This document shows, piece by piece, positions 25,451 to 33,806 of a stretch of DNA of 64,000 nt. Under the pieces are notes generated by a model. That model did no database searches. It was not told the DNA's origin and was given only the letters and a program-made list of their open reading frames with translations. Source of the DNA: Streptomyces spiralis (GTDB taxonomy: Bacteria > Actinomycetota > Actinomycetes > Streptomycetales > Streptomycetaceae); NCBI RefSeq assembly GCF_014654675.1, contig NZ_BNBC01000008.1, positions 1-64,000 on the forward strand, in the 5' to 3' direction. Numbering within the stretch: position 1 is the stretch's first letter; each line of letters opens with the position of its first letter. Both the position numbers and the translations under genes were made by a program.

Positions 25451-26404
25451 TCACTTCCCCTCGCTGCGGTTGGCCCGCAGGTAGAACACCGCGAACACCG
25501 CGGAGACCAGGATGAGTACGTTGCCGACGACCGCGCCGGCCCCGAAGTCCAGCTGCACGAACGAGTTCTGGTAGGTGAGCGTGCCCAGGGTCTGGGTGGC
25601 GTCGGCCGGGCCGCCGTCGGTCAGGGCGAGGATCAGGTCGAGGATCTTCACCGTCGACATGAAGCCGAGCACCAGGACGACCGTGATCACCGGCCTGAGC
25701 ATCGGCAGCGTGACGGACCGGAAGGACCGCCAGGCCGAGGCGCCGTCCAGGGAGGCCGCCTCGTAGAGCTCCTTGGGGATCTCCTGGAGACCGCCGTAGA
25801 GGATGACCATGTTGAACGGGATGCCGATCCAGATGTTGACCAGGATCACCGACAGCAGGGCCATGCCGGGGCTGGTCAGCCACGGGGTGTGGCCGCCCAG
25901 GCCGATCGTGTCCAGGAACGAGTTCAGTACGCCCGTGTCCTGGTCGAGGATGCGCCGCCACACGATGCCGGACACCACCATGGGCACCAGCCAGGGAAGC
26001 AGGATCAACGACCGCAGCACGCCGTTGAGAGGGAACCGCCGGCTGAAGAACACCGCGAGCGCCAGGCCGATGCAGAACTGCCCGAGCAGCGACCCGGCGG
26101 TGAACACCAGCGTGTGCCACAGCGCCTTGCCGAACAGGGCGTCCTGGAAGACCTTCGACCAGTTGTCGACGCCGTTGAAGGGGGCCTCGCCGGTGAAGAA
26201 GGTCTTCGGCGTGTAGTGCTGGAAGCTCATCACGACGTTGCGGACGAGCGGATAGCCGAAGAACAGCAGCATGAAGACGACCGCGGGGGCGACGAACCCC
26301 CACTGCGCGAGGCGGCGCCGCAGCCGGAGCCGTCGCGGATCCGAGGCGCCGGAGGTCTGCCGCGCCGCGGAGGGCGCGGTGACGGTGACGGTGGACGTGG
26401 TCAT
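25451..26404 (-). CDS. ABC sugar importer permease, MalF-like (second system)
   Basis: 317 residues, six membrane segments after a 35-residue Thr/Val and Arg-rich cytoplasmic start. EAA loop 'PKELYEAASLDGASAWRSFR'; also 'PWLVPMVVSGIVWRRILDQD'. ATG 26404 has GAGG 11 nt upstream. It lies 11 bp after the binding-protein gene, so co-transcription is expected. Confidence 0.9.
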   Translation of the reverse strand: MTTSTVTVTAPSAARQTSGASDPRRLRLRRRLAQWGFVAPAVVFMLLFFGYPLVRNVVMSFQHYTPKTFFTGEAPFNGVDNWSKVFQDALFGKALWHTLVFTAGSLLGQFCIGLALAVFFSRRFPLNGVLRSLILLPWLVPMVVSGIVWRRILDQDTGVLNSFLDTIGLGGHTPWLTSPGMALLSVILVNIWIGIPFNMVILYGGLQEIPKELYEAASLDGASAWRSFRSVTLPMLRPVITVVLVLGFMSTVKILDLILALTDGGPADATQTLGTLTYQNSFVQLDFGAGAVVGNVLILVSAVFAVFYLRANRSEGK

Positions 26405-26415
26405 GGACGCGTACC

Positions 26416-27729
26416 TCAGTTCCCGCTGGTGGCCCGCTGCTGGGCGCGCTTCAGGGCGGACGTGCTGGACTCGCCGGTCAGGGCCGACTGGAAGGCGCTC
26501 TGCAGGGCGAGCGACACGCTCGACCACCCGGCGCCGACCTCGGCCGTACGGGAGCGGGCCGCAGCGACCTGGTCGGCGAGGGCGTCCAGCTCGGGCACCC
26601 GCTTGCGCCACTGTGCGGCGGCCTTCTCGTTGGCCGGAACCATCCAGCTGTTGAGCGCGTAGGTCAGCTGCTCCTTCTCACTGGACAGGCAGGCGACGAT
26701 CCTCCCGGCCGTCTTCTCCCGCGCCCTGTCCCCGGTGTCGGGCACGGTCAGTACCGCACCGCCGAGGGGGCCCACGGACTTGTCCCCGGCCTTCGGCACC
26801 GGGATCCGCGCGATGCCCCAGTGCAGCGACTTCTTGGTGTTGAGCGTCTCGACCTGCCACGGGCCGTTGATCATCATCGCCGCGTTGCCCGCCATGAACT
26901 GGTCGTTGACGTCCGCCTGGGTCCAGCTGACCGTCGACTTCGACAGCGAGTGGTCCTTCAGCAGGGACTTCCAGAAGTCCAGGGCCTCGACCACCCGGGG
27001 TCCGTCGAGCTGTCGCTCGTCGCCGCCGTTGGACCACATGAACGGCGTGAACTGGAAGACGCCGTCCTCGGCGCCGCCCGCGCTGAGCGCCAGGCCGTAC
27101 TGCTTGCCGTGGGTGAGCGTGCGCGCACTCTCGCGCAGCTCGTCCCAGGTGGTGGGGACCTTCAGGCCGGCCTTGGCGAGGATGTCCTTGTTGTAGAACA
27201 GCGCGAGCGTGTTCACCGATCGGGCCGCGCCGTAGTAGGTCCCCTTGTAGGAGCCGAAGTTCACGATGCCCTGGGGGATGTCACCGGTGCCCAGGCCCAG
27301 CGTCCTGAGGTCGATCAGCCCGCCGGCCTCGGCGAACGTCGGCATCTCGGAGGCGTCGAACTGCACGATGTCCGGCAGCGACTTCGAGGACGCCATGCGC
27401 AGCGACTTGGTCATCACCTGCGCGGCCGGGACGCTCTGCTGCTCGATCGTGACGCCGAGCTGCTTGCCGCACCGGGCCATCGCCTCGGCGTCCCAGCGGT
27501 GGTAGGTCTCGTCGGTCGATGAGTTCAGCACGGTGTAGGTGTCGCTGTCGGGCTGCCGGCCGCATCCGCTCAGGGCCGCCCCGGCGACCAGCACGGAGAC
27601 GACGGCGAGCGGTACCACCGCCCGGTGGGAGCGTCCGCCGCGGCACGCGGTGGCCGGATCCCGTCCCTGCCGGCCGACGGTCCACGACGTGAACCGGTAC
27701 CGGGTGGTGGCGTTGAAGCGCTTCGACAT
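26416..27729 (-). CDS. ABC sugar importer, extracellular binding lipoprotein (second system)
   Basis: 437 residues. A long basic N-terminus (KRFNATTRYRFTSW... GRSHR) precedes a hydrophobic core and lipobox 'VAGAALSGCGRQ'. The mature part is a family 1 binding protein: 'TYTVLNSSTDETYHRWDAEA', 'LPDIVQFDASEMPTFAEAGG', 'FMAGNAAMMINGPWQVETLN'. It is divergent from the GH31 gene across a 280-bp promoter region, suggesting it imports the oligosaccharide that the xylosidase trims. The unusually long n-region leaves the start uncertain; ATG 27729 is chosen because it is the nearest with a purine-rich site. Confidence 0.88.
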   Translation of the reverse strand: MSKRFNATTRYRFTSWTVGRQGRDPATACRGGRSHRAVVPLAVVSVLVAGAALSGCGRQPDSDTYTVLNSSTDETYHRWDAEAMARCGKQLGVTIEQQSVPAAQVMTKSLRMASSKSLPDIVQFDASEMPTFAEAGGLIDLRTLGLGTGDIPQGIVNFGSYKGTYYGAARSVNTLALFYNKDILAKAGLKVPTTWDELRESARTLTHGKQYGLALSAGGAEDGVFQFTPFMWSNGGDERQLDGPRVVEALDFWKSLLKDHSLSKSTVSWTQADVNDQFMAGNAAMMINGPWQVETLNTKKSLHWGIARIPVPKAGDKSVGPLGGAVLTVPDTGDRAREKTAGRIVACLSSEKEQLTYALNSWMVPANEKAAAQWRKRVPELDALADQVAAARSRTAEVGAGWSSVSLALQSAFQSALTGESSTSALKRAQQRATSGN

Positions 27730-27934
27730 CCTGCGGCCCTTGCTGTCGTATCGCCCGGCGGTCGTGCCGGTGCCTTTGTTTGCTGGGATGACTAATACGG
27801 CAATCGCTCGCGCCGCGCTAGACCCGAACCCGTGTTGGTTCGCGCACGGTCCGAAGCGGAACTCTGTGTTCGTCGGGAGGAATCTGCTGGTCAAGCGGGT
27901 GATCGCGGTTCAGTGTGCCTCCGTCCGCCATTTG

Positions 27935-27952
27935 TTTTGTGTACGATCAAAA
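27935..27952. promoter_or_regulatory. Inverted repeat and -10 box before the GH31 gene
   Basis: TTTTG-N8-CAAAA (27935-27952) is an AT-rich inverted repeat in the 280-bp region between the importer and GH31 genes. TACGAT (27942-27947) within it has the TANNNT form of a -10 element reading toward GH31. The repeat would block that promoter when bound; the ROK regulator is the obvious candidate. No TTGACA-like -35 stands out. Confidence 0.4.
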
Positions 27953-28009
27953 TCCGGGCGACAGCCTCCGAAGTCCCCGCCGAACAGCCCCGCTCCCCCG
28001 AGGAAGACC

Positions 28010-30280
28010 ATGAAGTTCACCAACGGGTTCTGGCGCATCCGCGACGGCGTCCAGCTCGCGTACGCCACCGAGGTACGCGATCTGCGCATCGAATCGAAGC
28101 GCTTCACTACCTGGGCCGCCGCACAGAAGGTGACCCGCAGAGGGGACACGCTCAACGCGCCGCTGCTCACCGTCGACTGCTTCTCACCCGCCGAGGGCGT
28201 CATCGGTGTGCGCGTCACCCATCACGCCGGCCGCCGGCACCCGGGCCCGGACTTCGCCCTCGCGGCCGAGCCCGGCGGCGCGGGCGAGGTGCGCCAGGAG
28301 GGCACCGTCACCGAGCTGGTCAGCGGCCCGCTGACCCTGCGCCTGGACCGCGCCGCCCCCTGGACCCTGACCTTCCACGACGCCGACGGGCGGGAGCTGA
28401 CCCGGGCGGGCCGCAAGGGCACCGCCTTCGCCACCACCGACGACGGCGCCCACCACGTCCTCGGCCAGCTCACGCTCGGCGTCGGCGAGCAGATCTACGG
28501 ACTCGGCGAGCGCTTCACCCCGTTCGTCAAGAACGGCCAGGTGGTCGACGTCTGGCAGGCCGACGGCGGCACCAGCAGCGAGCAGGCGTACAAGAACATC
28601 CCCTTCTACCTGTCCTCGCGCGGCTACGGCGTCTTCGTCAACCACCCCGGCGCGGTCTCCTTCGAGGTCGGCTCCGAGTCCGTCGGCCAGGTGCAGTTCA
28701 GCGTCGAGGACCAGACGATGGAGTACTACGTCGTCGCCGGCCCCACCCCCAAGGATGTCCTCACCCGCTACACCGCCCTGACCGGCCGCCCGGCCCTGCC
28801 GCCCGCCTGGTCCTTCGGCCTGTGGCTGACCACCTCCTTCACCACCGACTACGACGAGCGGACGGTCATGTCCTTCGTCGACGGCATGGCCGAGCGCGGC
28901 ATCCCGCTGTCCGTCTTCCACTTCGACTGCTTCTGGATGCGCGAGTACCAGTGGTGCGACTTCGAGTGGGACCCCGAGGTCTTCCCCGACCCGGAGGGCA
29001 TGCTCGCCCGGCTGAAGGCCAAGGGCCTGAAGGTCAGCGCCTGGATCAACCCGTACATCGCGCAGAAGTCCCCGCTGTTCGAGGAGGCCGCCGAGCTCGG
29101 GCACCTGGTGCGCCGGCCGAACGGCGACGTGTGGCAGTGGGACCTGTGGCAGGCCGGCATGGGGCTGGTCGACTTCACCAGCGCCGACGCCCGGGCCTGG
29201 TTCCAGTCCAAGCTGAAACCGCTGCTCGACCAGGGCGTGGACTGCTTCAAGACGGACTTCGGCGAGCGCATCCCCACCGACGTGGTCTGGCACGACGGCT
29301 CCGACCCGGAGCGGATGCACAACTACTACACCCACCTGTACAACCAGACGGTCTTCGAACTCCTGGAGAAGGAGCGCGGCCAGGGCGAGGCCGTGCTCTT
29401 CGCCCGCTCCGCGACGGCGGGAGGCCAGCAGTACCCCGTGCACTGGGGCGGCGACTGCTGGTCGTCCTTCGAGGCCATGGCCGAGTCGCTCAGGGGCGGT
29501 CTGTCCCTGTCCCTGAGCGGCTTCGGCTTCTGGAGCCACGACATCGGGGGCTTCGAGGGCACGCCCGACCCGGCGGTCTTCAAGCGCTGGCTGGCCTTCG
29601 GCCTGCTGTCCTCTCACAGCCGCCTGCACGGCTCGACCTCGTACCGGGTGCCGTGGGAGTTCGGTGACGAGGCCGTCGACGTCGCCCGCCGGTTCACCCT
29701 GCTCAAGCACCGCCTCATGCCCTATCTGTACGGTGCCGCCGTCGAGGCCCACCGCACCGGCGTACCGGTGATGCGGCCCATGGTCCTGGAGTTCCCGCAC
29801 GATCCGGCGTGCCGCCCGCTGGACCGCCAGTACATGCTGGGCCGCGACCTCCTGGTCGCCCCGGTGTTCACCGAGGACGGAGAGGTGGAGGTCTACCTCC
29901 CCGAGGGCACCTGGACCCATCTCCTCAGCGGCGAACGGGTCACCGGCCCCGTGTGGCGCACCGAACGGCACGGCTACGACAGCCTTCCGCTGTACGTCCG
30001 TGAGGGCGCCGTTCTGCCGCTGGCCGCCGACGAACGGCGGCCCGACGGCGACTGGCTGGACGGCCCCACCCTGCTCGTCCACCCCCCGGCCTCGGCCGAA
30101 TACACCACCGAGGCCGGCGTGCCCGACCCGACCGGCGCACCGGCGGCCGTGTTCCGCGTCCGCCGCGAGGGCGACCTGCTCACCGTCACGGCGGACGGCA
30201 CCGACCGGCCGTTCACGGTGCGGGTCGCCGGCGGCGCGAGCGCGCAGGGGACGGGCACGGTGACCGTGCCGCTGCACTGA
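28010..30280 (+). CDS. GH31 alpha-xylosidase (YicI-like)
   Basis: 756 residues without signal peptide, so intracellular. It has the GH31 N-terminal beta domain, then the barrel: 'WSFGLWLTTSFTTDYDERTV', the nucleophile Asp in 'GVDCFKTDFGERIPTDVVW' and the acid/base Asp in 'YPVHWGGDCWSSFEAMAESL'. 'KTDFGERIP' and 'GGDC' are the pattern of YicI-type alpha-xylosidases rather than alpha-glucosidases. It removes terminal alpha-1,6-xylose from isoprimeverose or xyloglucan oligosaccharides. GAGGAAG lies 3 nt before ATG 28010. Divergent from the second importer operon and probably coregulated. Confidence 0.9.
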   Translation: MKFTNGFWRIRDGVQLAYATEVRDLRIESKRFTTWAAAQKVTRRGDTLNAPLLTVDCFSPAEGVIGVRVTHHAGRRHPGPDFALAAEPGGAGEVRQEGTVTELVSGPLTLRLDRAAPWTLTFHDADGRELTRAGRKGTAFATTDDGAHHVLGQLTLGVGEQIYGLGERFTPFVKNGQVVDVWQADGGTSSEQAYKNIPFYLSSRGYGVFVNHPGAVSFEVGSESVGQVQFSVEDQTMEYYVVAGPTPKDVLTRYTALTGRPALPPAWSFGLWLTTSFTTDYDERTVMSFVDGMAERGIPLSVFHFDCFWMREYQWCDFEWDPEVFPDPEGMLARLKAKGLKVSAWINPYIAQKSPLFEEAAELGHLVRRPNGDVWQWDLWQAGMGLVDFTSADARAWFQSKLKPLLDQGVDCFKTDFGERIPTDVVWHDGSDPERMHNYYTHLYNQTVFELLEKERGQGEAVLFARSATAGGQQYPVHWGGDCWSSFEAMAESLRGGLSLSLSGFGFWSHDIGGFEGTPDPAVFKRWLAFGLLSSHSRLHGSTSYRVPWEFGDEAVDVARRFTLLKHRLMPYLYGAAVEAHRTGVPVMRPMVLEFPHDPACRPLDRQYMLGRDLLVAPVFTEDGEVEVYLPEGTWTHLLSGERVTGPVWRTERHGYDSLPLYVREGAVLPLAADERRPDGDWLDGPTLLVHPPASAEYTTEAGVPDPTGAPAAVFRVRREGDLLTVTADGTDRPFTVRVAGGASAQGTGTVTVPLH

Positions 30281-30325
30281 CCCCCGCGCCGGGCCGGGCG
30301 GCGGGCGTCGTACGCTCGTCGCCCG

Positions 30326-31177
30326 TCACACCATGGGCGTGTCGGAGCCCTCGCCCTCGCGGTGGAGGAGCTCCGACGGCTCGCCGGCGAGCGGGCCCGG
30401 AGACGCCACGGCCGGTCCGGCGGGGCCGGGCAGCCCCGAACGGGCCGCCGGGTCGAGCAGCGCCTGGTAGGGGCCGACGGCCGGAATGCCGATGCTGTGC
30501 AGAGCGGCCCAGACCGTCACCTGGTTCGCGGACAGCACCGGGATCCGCAGCTCCGCCTCCAGCTGCGGGATCACGTCGTACGTGGGCAGATTGGTGCAGC
30601 TGATGAACAGCGCGTCGGCGCCGTCGGCCACGCCGCCGCGCGCCATGTCCAGCACGGCCTGGTACGGCACGCGCCAGATCTCCCCGGTCAGTCCGAGGTA
30701 GGCGCGCCCGGTCACGGTCACGCCGCCCTCGGCCAGATAGACCTCCAGCGCGTCGGTGAGCGACCTGGTGTACGGGGTGATGACCGCGACCCTGCGGGCG
30801 CCGAACTCGGCCAGTGCGTCGAGCAGCGCGCCGGAGGTGGTAGTCGCCGGGATCGGCACCGCCTGGCGCATCGCCGCGCACATGGACCGCTCACCGGCGA
30901 TGCCGTCGATGAAGCTGCCCGACGTGCAGGCGTAGGCCACCGCCTCGGGTCCGACGGCGCTCAGCGTGAGCACCGCGTCCCGCAGGGTCCGGTGCTCGCT
31001 GACGATCCTGGCCATGTCCGGGGACACCTCGACCGGAACGTACGGTGTGCGCGTCAGATGGAGCGAGACGTCGTCCGGCACCCAGCGCCACAGCTCCCGG
31101 TCCAGGGCGAAGTCGAACGGCGCGACGACCCCGAGACCGCGCTGCGGAGCGGGACCGCCGAGAACGGTGATGTCCAA
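30326..31177 (-). CDS. Maleate isomerase/Asp-Glu racemase fold protein, two-cysteine type
   Basis: 283 residues of the family that includes maleate cis-trans isomerase, arylmalonate decarboxylase and EutA-like proteins. Both catalytic Cys are present: 'VAYACTSGSFIDGIAG' and 'ALFISCTNLPTYDVIPQLEA', as needed for two-base isomerisation or racemisation. 'PIPATTTSGALLDALAEFGA', 'RVAVITPYTRSLTDALEVYL' and 'PVLSANQVTVWAALHSIGI' are family blocks. The C-terminal 35 residues are Gly/Pro/Glu-rich and extra. The TTG start at 31175-31177 has GGAGT 5 nt upstream; no closer ATG or GTG fits. Divergent from a LysR gene. A second family member lies at 38573. Confidence 0.82.
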   Translation of the reverse strand: MDITVLGGPAPQRGLGVVAPFDFALDRELWRWVPDDVSLHLTRTPYVPVEVSPDMARIVSEHRTLRDAVLTLSAVGPEAVAYACTSGSFIDGIAGERSMCAAMRQAVPIPATTTSGALLDALAEFGARRVAVITPYTRSLTDALEVYLAEGGVTVTGRAYLGLTGEIWRVPYQAVLDMARGGVADGADALFISCTNLPTYDVIPQLEAELRIPVLSANQVTVWAALHSIGIPAVGPYQALLDPAARSGLPGPAGPAVASPGPLAGEPSELLHREGEGSDTPMV

Positions 31178-31416
31178 GGCAACTCCTGGTGGGTGCTGGT
31201 CGGGTTCTGGTCGGGAGGGAACGACGTGACACCGCACGTGCCGCCTCCCGCAACACGGCCGTGCCGCTTGCGCGTTCGGCGGCGTCGAGGCGTCGCGCGG
31301 CCGTCGTGACACCGGCGCCCGCCGACGGCGACGTGGTGCCTACGAGCGCCAGTGTGAGGTCGGGCCCGACCGCAGGACCAGCAAGATTTTCCAGCGGCTG
31401 CCGTTAGTGTTCCTAC

Positions 31417-32322
31417 ATGTTCGAAGTACGGCGGCTCAGGTTGCTCAGGGAGCTGGCCGCGCACGGTACGGTCGCGGCCGCCGCCGAGGCCTGTGCGCTC
31501 ACTCCGTCGGCGGTCTCGCAGCAGCTCGCGTTGCTCGAACGGGAGGCCCGCACCCAGCTGTTCGTCCGGGACGGCAGGCGGCTGCTGCTGACGGAGGCGG
31601 CGAAGGTGCTGGTGGCGCACACCGAGATCATCCTGGCCCAGCTGGAGCGGGCCCGCGCGGACGTGTCCGCGCTCGACCACCGGGTGCAGGGCACGGTGCG
31701 GCTGGCGGCCTTTCCGAGCGCCGCGAGCGGTGTGGCCGCGCCGGCCATCGCCGCCTGCCGGGCCTACCACCCGGACCTGAACATAGCCCTGAGCGAGGAG
31801 GAGCCGGCGCAGAGCCTGGTCGACCTGCGCATGCGCCGTATCGACATCGCTCTGGTGTACGAGTACAACCTGCTGCCCCGGCTGCCGCAGTCGGGCGTCG
31901 AACTCCAGGCCGTGCTCCAGGAACCCTTGTTGCTGGCCCTGCCGAGCCGCCACCCGCGCGCCGAAGCCGAGGGACCGCTGACCCTGGAGGCGTTGCGGGA
32001 CGAGCACTGGATCGCGCCGCGCCGGGACCACTCGCTGCGCACGGTGCTGGAGCGCGCCTGCGCGACCGCGGGCTTCACCCCGCGGCTCGACTACATCAGC
32101 GACGACTACACCGTCGTACTCGCGTTGGTGCAGTCCGGACTCGGGGTCTCGCTCGTGCCACCGCTGCTCGTGGAGCAACTGGCCGCGGACGTGACGCTGC
32201 GGCCGGTGGAGAACTTCGCGCTGACCCGCACGGTCTCCATCGCCACCCGGGCGGGCAGCGGAGCCGACCCGGCCGTCAACGCCCTGGTCCTGGCCCTGCG
32301 CCGGGCGGCCCGCCAGGGCTGA
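31417..32322 (+). CDS. LysR-family transcriptional regulator
   Basis: 301 residues: N-terminal winged helix-turn-helix ('RLRLLRELAAHGTVAAAAEA', 'LTPSAVSQQLALLEREARTQ') and a periplasmic-binding-like effector domain ('GTVRLAAFPSAASGVAAPAI', 'LRTVLERACATAGFTPRLDY'). It is divergent from the two-cysteine isomerase-like gene, its most likely target, and convergent with the aminotransferase gene, ending 41 bp from it. Effector unknown. Confidence 0.88.
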   Translation: MFEVRRLRLLRELAAHGTVAAAAEACALTPSAVSQQLALLEREARTQLFVRDGRRLLLTEAAKVLVAHTEIILAQLERARADVSALDHRVQGTVRLAAFPSAASGVAAPAIAACRAYHPDLNIALSEEEPAQSLVDLRMRRIDIALVYEYNLLPRLPQSGVELQAVLQEPLLLALPSRHPRAEAEGPLTLEALRDEHWIAPRRDHSLRTVLERACATAGFTPRLDYISDDYTVVLALVQSGLGVSLVPPLLVEQLAADVTLRPVENFALTRTVSIATRAGSGADPAVNALVLALRRAARQG

Positions 32323-32362
32323 CACCGTCTGCCCCGCCGCGGCGGACCGCACGCCGTCCGAC

Positions 32363-33631
32363 TCAGCCGAGCACCTCGGCCACCGCCTCGGACCACAGCC
32401 CCAGGCCCTCGCGCACCTGTTCGGCGGTGACCACGAGCGGCGGGATCATGCGGACCACCTGGCCCTGGGCGCCGCAGGTGAGGAGCAGCAGCCCGTGCCG
32501 CCCGGCGGCCGCCTGCACCTGGGCGGCGGTCTCGCCGTCGGGTTCGCCGTCCGCCGTGACGAACTCGGTGCCGGCCATCAGCCCGAGCCCGCGCACATCG
32601 CCGATCCCCCTGGTGCCGTCCGCCGGGTGGCGGGAGGCGACCTCGCGCAGGCCGGCGACGAGTTCCGCGCCCCGCTCGGCCGAGTTCTCGACCAGCTTCT
32701 CGTCCCGGATGACGTCCAGGGTGGCGATCGCCGCCGCGCACGCGACCGCGTTGCCGCCGTAGGTACCGCCCTGCGAGCCGGGCCACGCCTTCTCCATGAG
32801 CGCGGTGGGCGCGGCGATGGCGGACAGTGGAAAGCCGCTCGCCAGTCCCTTGGCGGTGACCACGATGTCGGGGCGGACGGCGAAGTGGTCGTGGCCCCAG
32901 AACCGACCGGTGCGGCCGAACCCGGTCTGCACCTCGTCGACGATCAGCAGGATGCCGTGCCGGTCCGCCCGCTCCCGCAGGCCCCGCAGGAACGCCGGGG
33001 CGGCCGGTACGTATCCGCCCTCGCCGAGCACGGGTTCGACGATGAAGGCCGCCGTGTCGGCCGGGGCGGTGACGGTCGCGAGCAGCTGGTCCAGCTCGCG
33101 CAGCGCGAACGCGGTGGCGGTCGCCTCGTCCCAGCCGTAGTGGAAGGCGTAGGGGAACGGGGCGATGGCCACACCCGGCATCAGCGGGCCGAAGCCGGAA
33201 CGGAACTTGGTCGCCGACGTGGTCAGGGACGCCGCGCCGATCGTCCGGCCGTGGAAGGAGCCCTGGAAGACGACGATGTTGGGCCGGGCGGTCGCCTGCC
33301 GGGCCAGCCGCATGGCGGCCTCGACCGCCTCGCTGCCCGAGTTGACGTAGAAGAGCGCGTCCAGGCCCTCGGGCAGCACCTCGCCGAGCCGCTCGGTGAG
33401 GGTGAGCAGCGGGCGGTGCAGGACGGTCGTGTACTGGCCGTGGATCAGCGTGGCCACCTGGCGCTGGGCGGCCTCGACCACGCGGGGGTGACAGTGGCCG
33501 GTGCTGGTGACGCCGATGCCGGCGGTGAAGTCGAGGTGGGCGCGGCCGTCCTCGTCGTACACATGGACGCCCTCGGCGCGGGCGGCCAGGACGGGGGTGG
33601 CCTGCTTCAGGACGGGGGAGAGCTGGCTCAT
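32363..33631 (-). CDS. Class III PLP aminotransferase (GabT-like)
   Basis: 422 residues. Family blocks are 'DFTAGIGVTSTGHCHPRVVE', 'DALFYVNSGSEAVEAAMRLA', 'GILLIVDEVQTGFGRTGRFW' and the PLP Lys in 'PDIVVTAKGLASGFPLSAIA'. Such enzymes move the amino group of 4-aminobutyrate, beta-alanine, 2,4-diaminobutyrate or similar omega-amino acids to 2-oxoglutarate or pyruvate, yielding a semialdehyde. The divergent aldehyde dehydrogenase would oxidise that product. A FadR-type operator (33660-33684) sits 29 bp upstream of its ATG. Confidence 0.9.
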   Translation of the reverse strand: MSQLSPVLKQATPVLAARAEGVHVYDEDGRAHLDFTAGIGVTSTGHCHPRVVEAAQRQVATLIHGQYTTVLHRPLLTLTERLGEVLPEGLDALFYVNSGSEAVEAAMRLARQATARPNIVVFQGSFHGRTIGAASLTTSATKFRSGFGPLMPGVAIAPFPYAFHYGWDEATATAFALRELDQLLATVTAPADTAAFIVEPVLGEGGYVPAAPAFLRGLRERADRHGILLIVDEVQTGFGRTGRFWGHDHFAVRPDIVVTAKGLASGFPLSAIAAPTALMEKAWPGSQGGTYGGNAVACAAAIATLDVIRDEKLVENSAERGAELVAGLREVASRHPADGTRGIGDVRGLGLMAGTEFVTADGEPDGETAAQVQAAAGRHGLLLLTCGAQGQVVRMIPPLVVTAEQVREGLGLWSEAVAEVLG

Positions 33632-33659
33632 GTCGACTCCCTCGCAGTCGAGGTTGATC

Positions 33660-33684
33660 GTAGGATTGTCAACAACCTACAGTC
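33660..33684. promoter_or_regulatory. FadR-type operator, copy 1
   Basis: GATTGTCAACAACC (33664-33677) inside a 25-bp block that matches the block at 38526-38550 at 24 of 25 positions. The core TTGT-CA-ACAA is the typical half-site pair of FadR-subfamily GntR repressors. It lies between the aminotransferase and aldehyde dehydrogenase genes, overlapping TACGAT (minus strand, 33658-33663), a likely -10 for the aminotransferase. Confidence 0.75.
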
Positions 33685-33806
33685 ATGCAACCATGGGTGG
33701 CGCCCGTTGTCCACGACCCCGTCCGACCCGGCCGGCCGGAACCGGCGAGCAGGAAGCGACGCGCCGAGAGTCCGGGCGGGAGTCCCCACAGCACTGGGGG
33801 TGCGCA

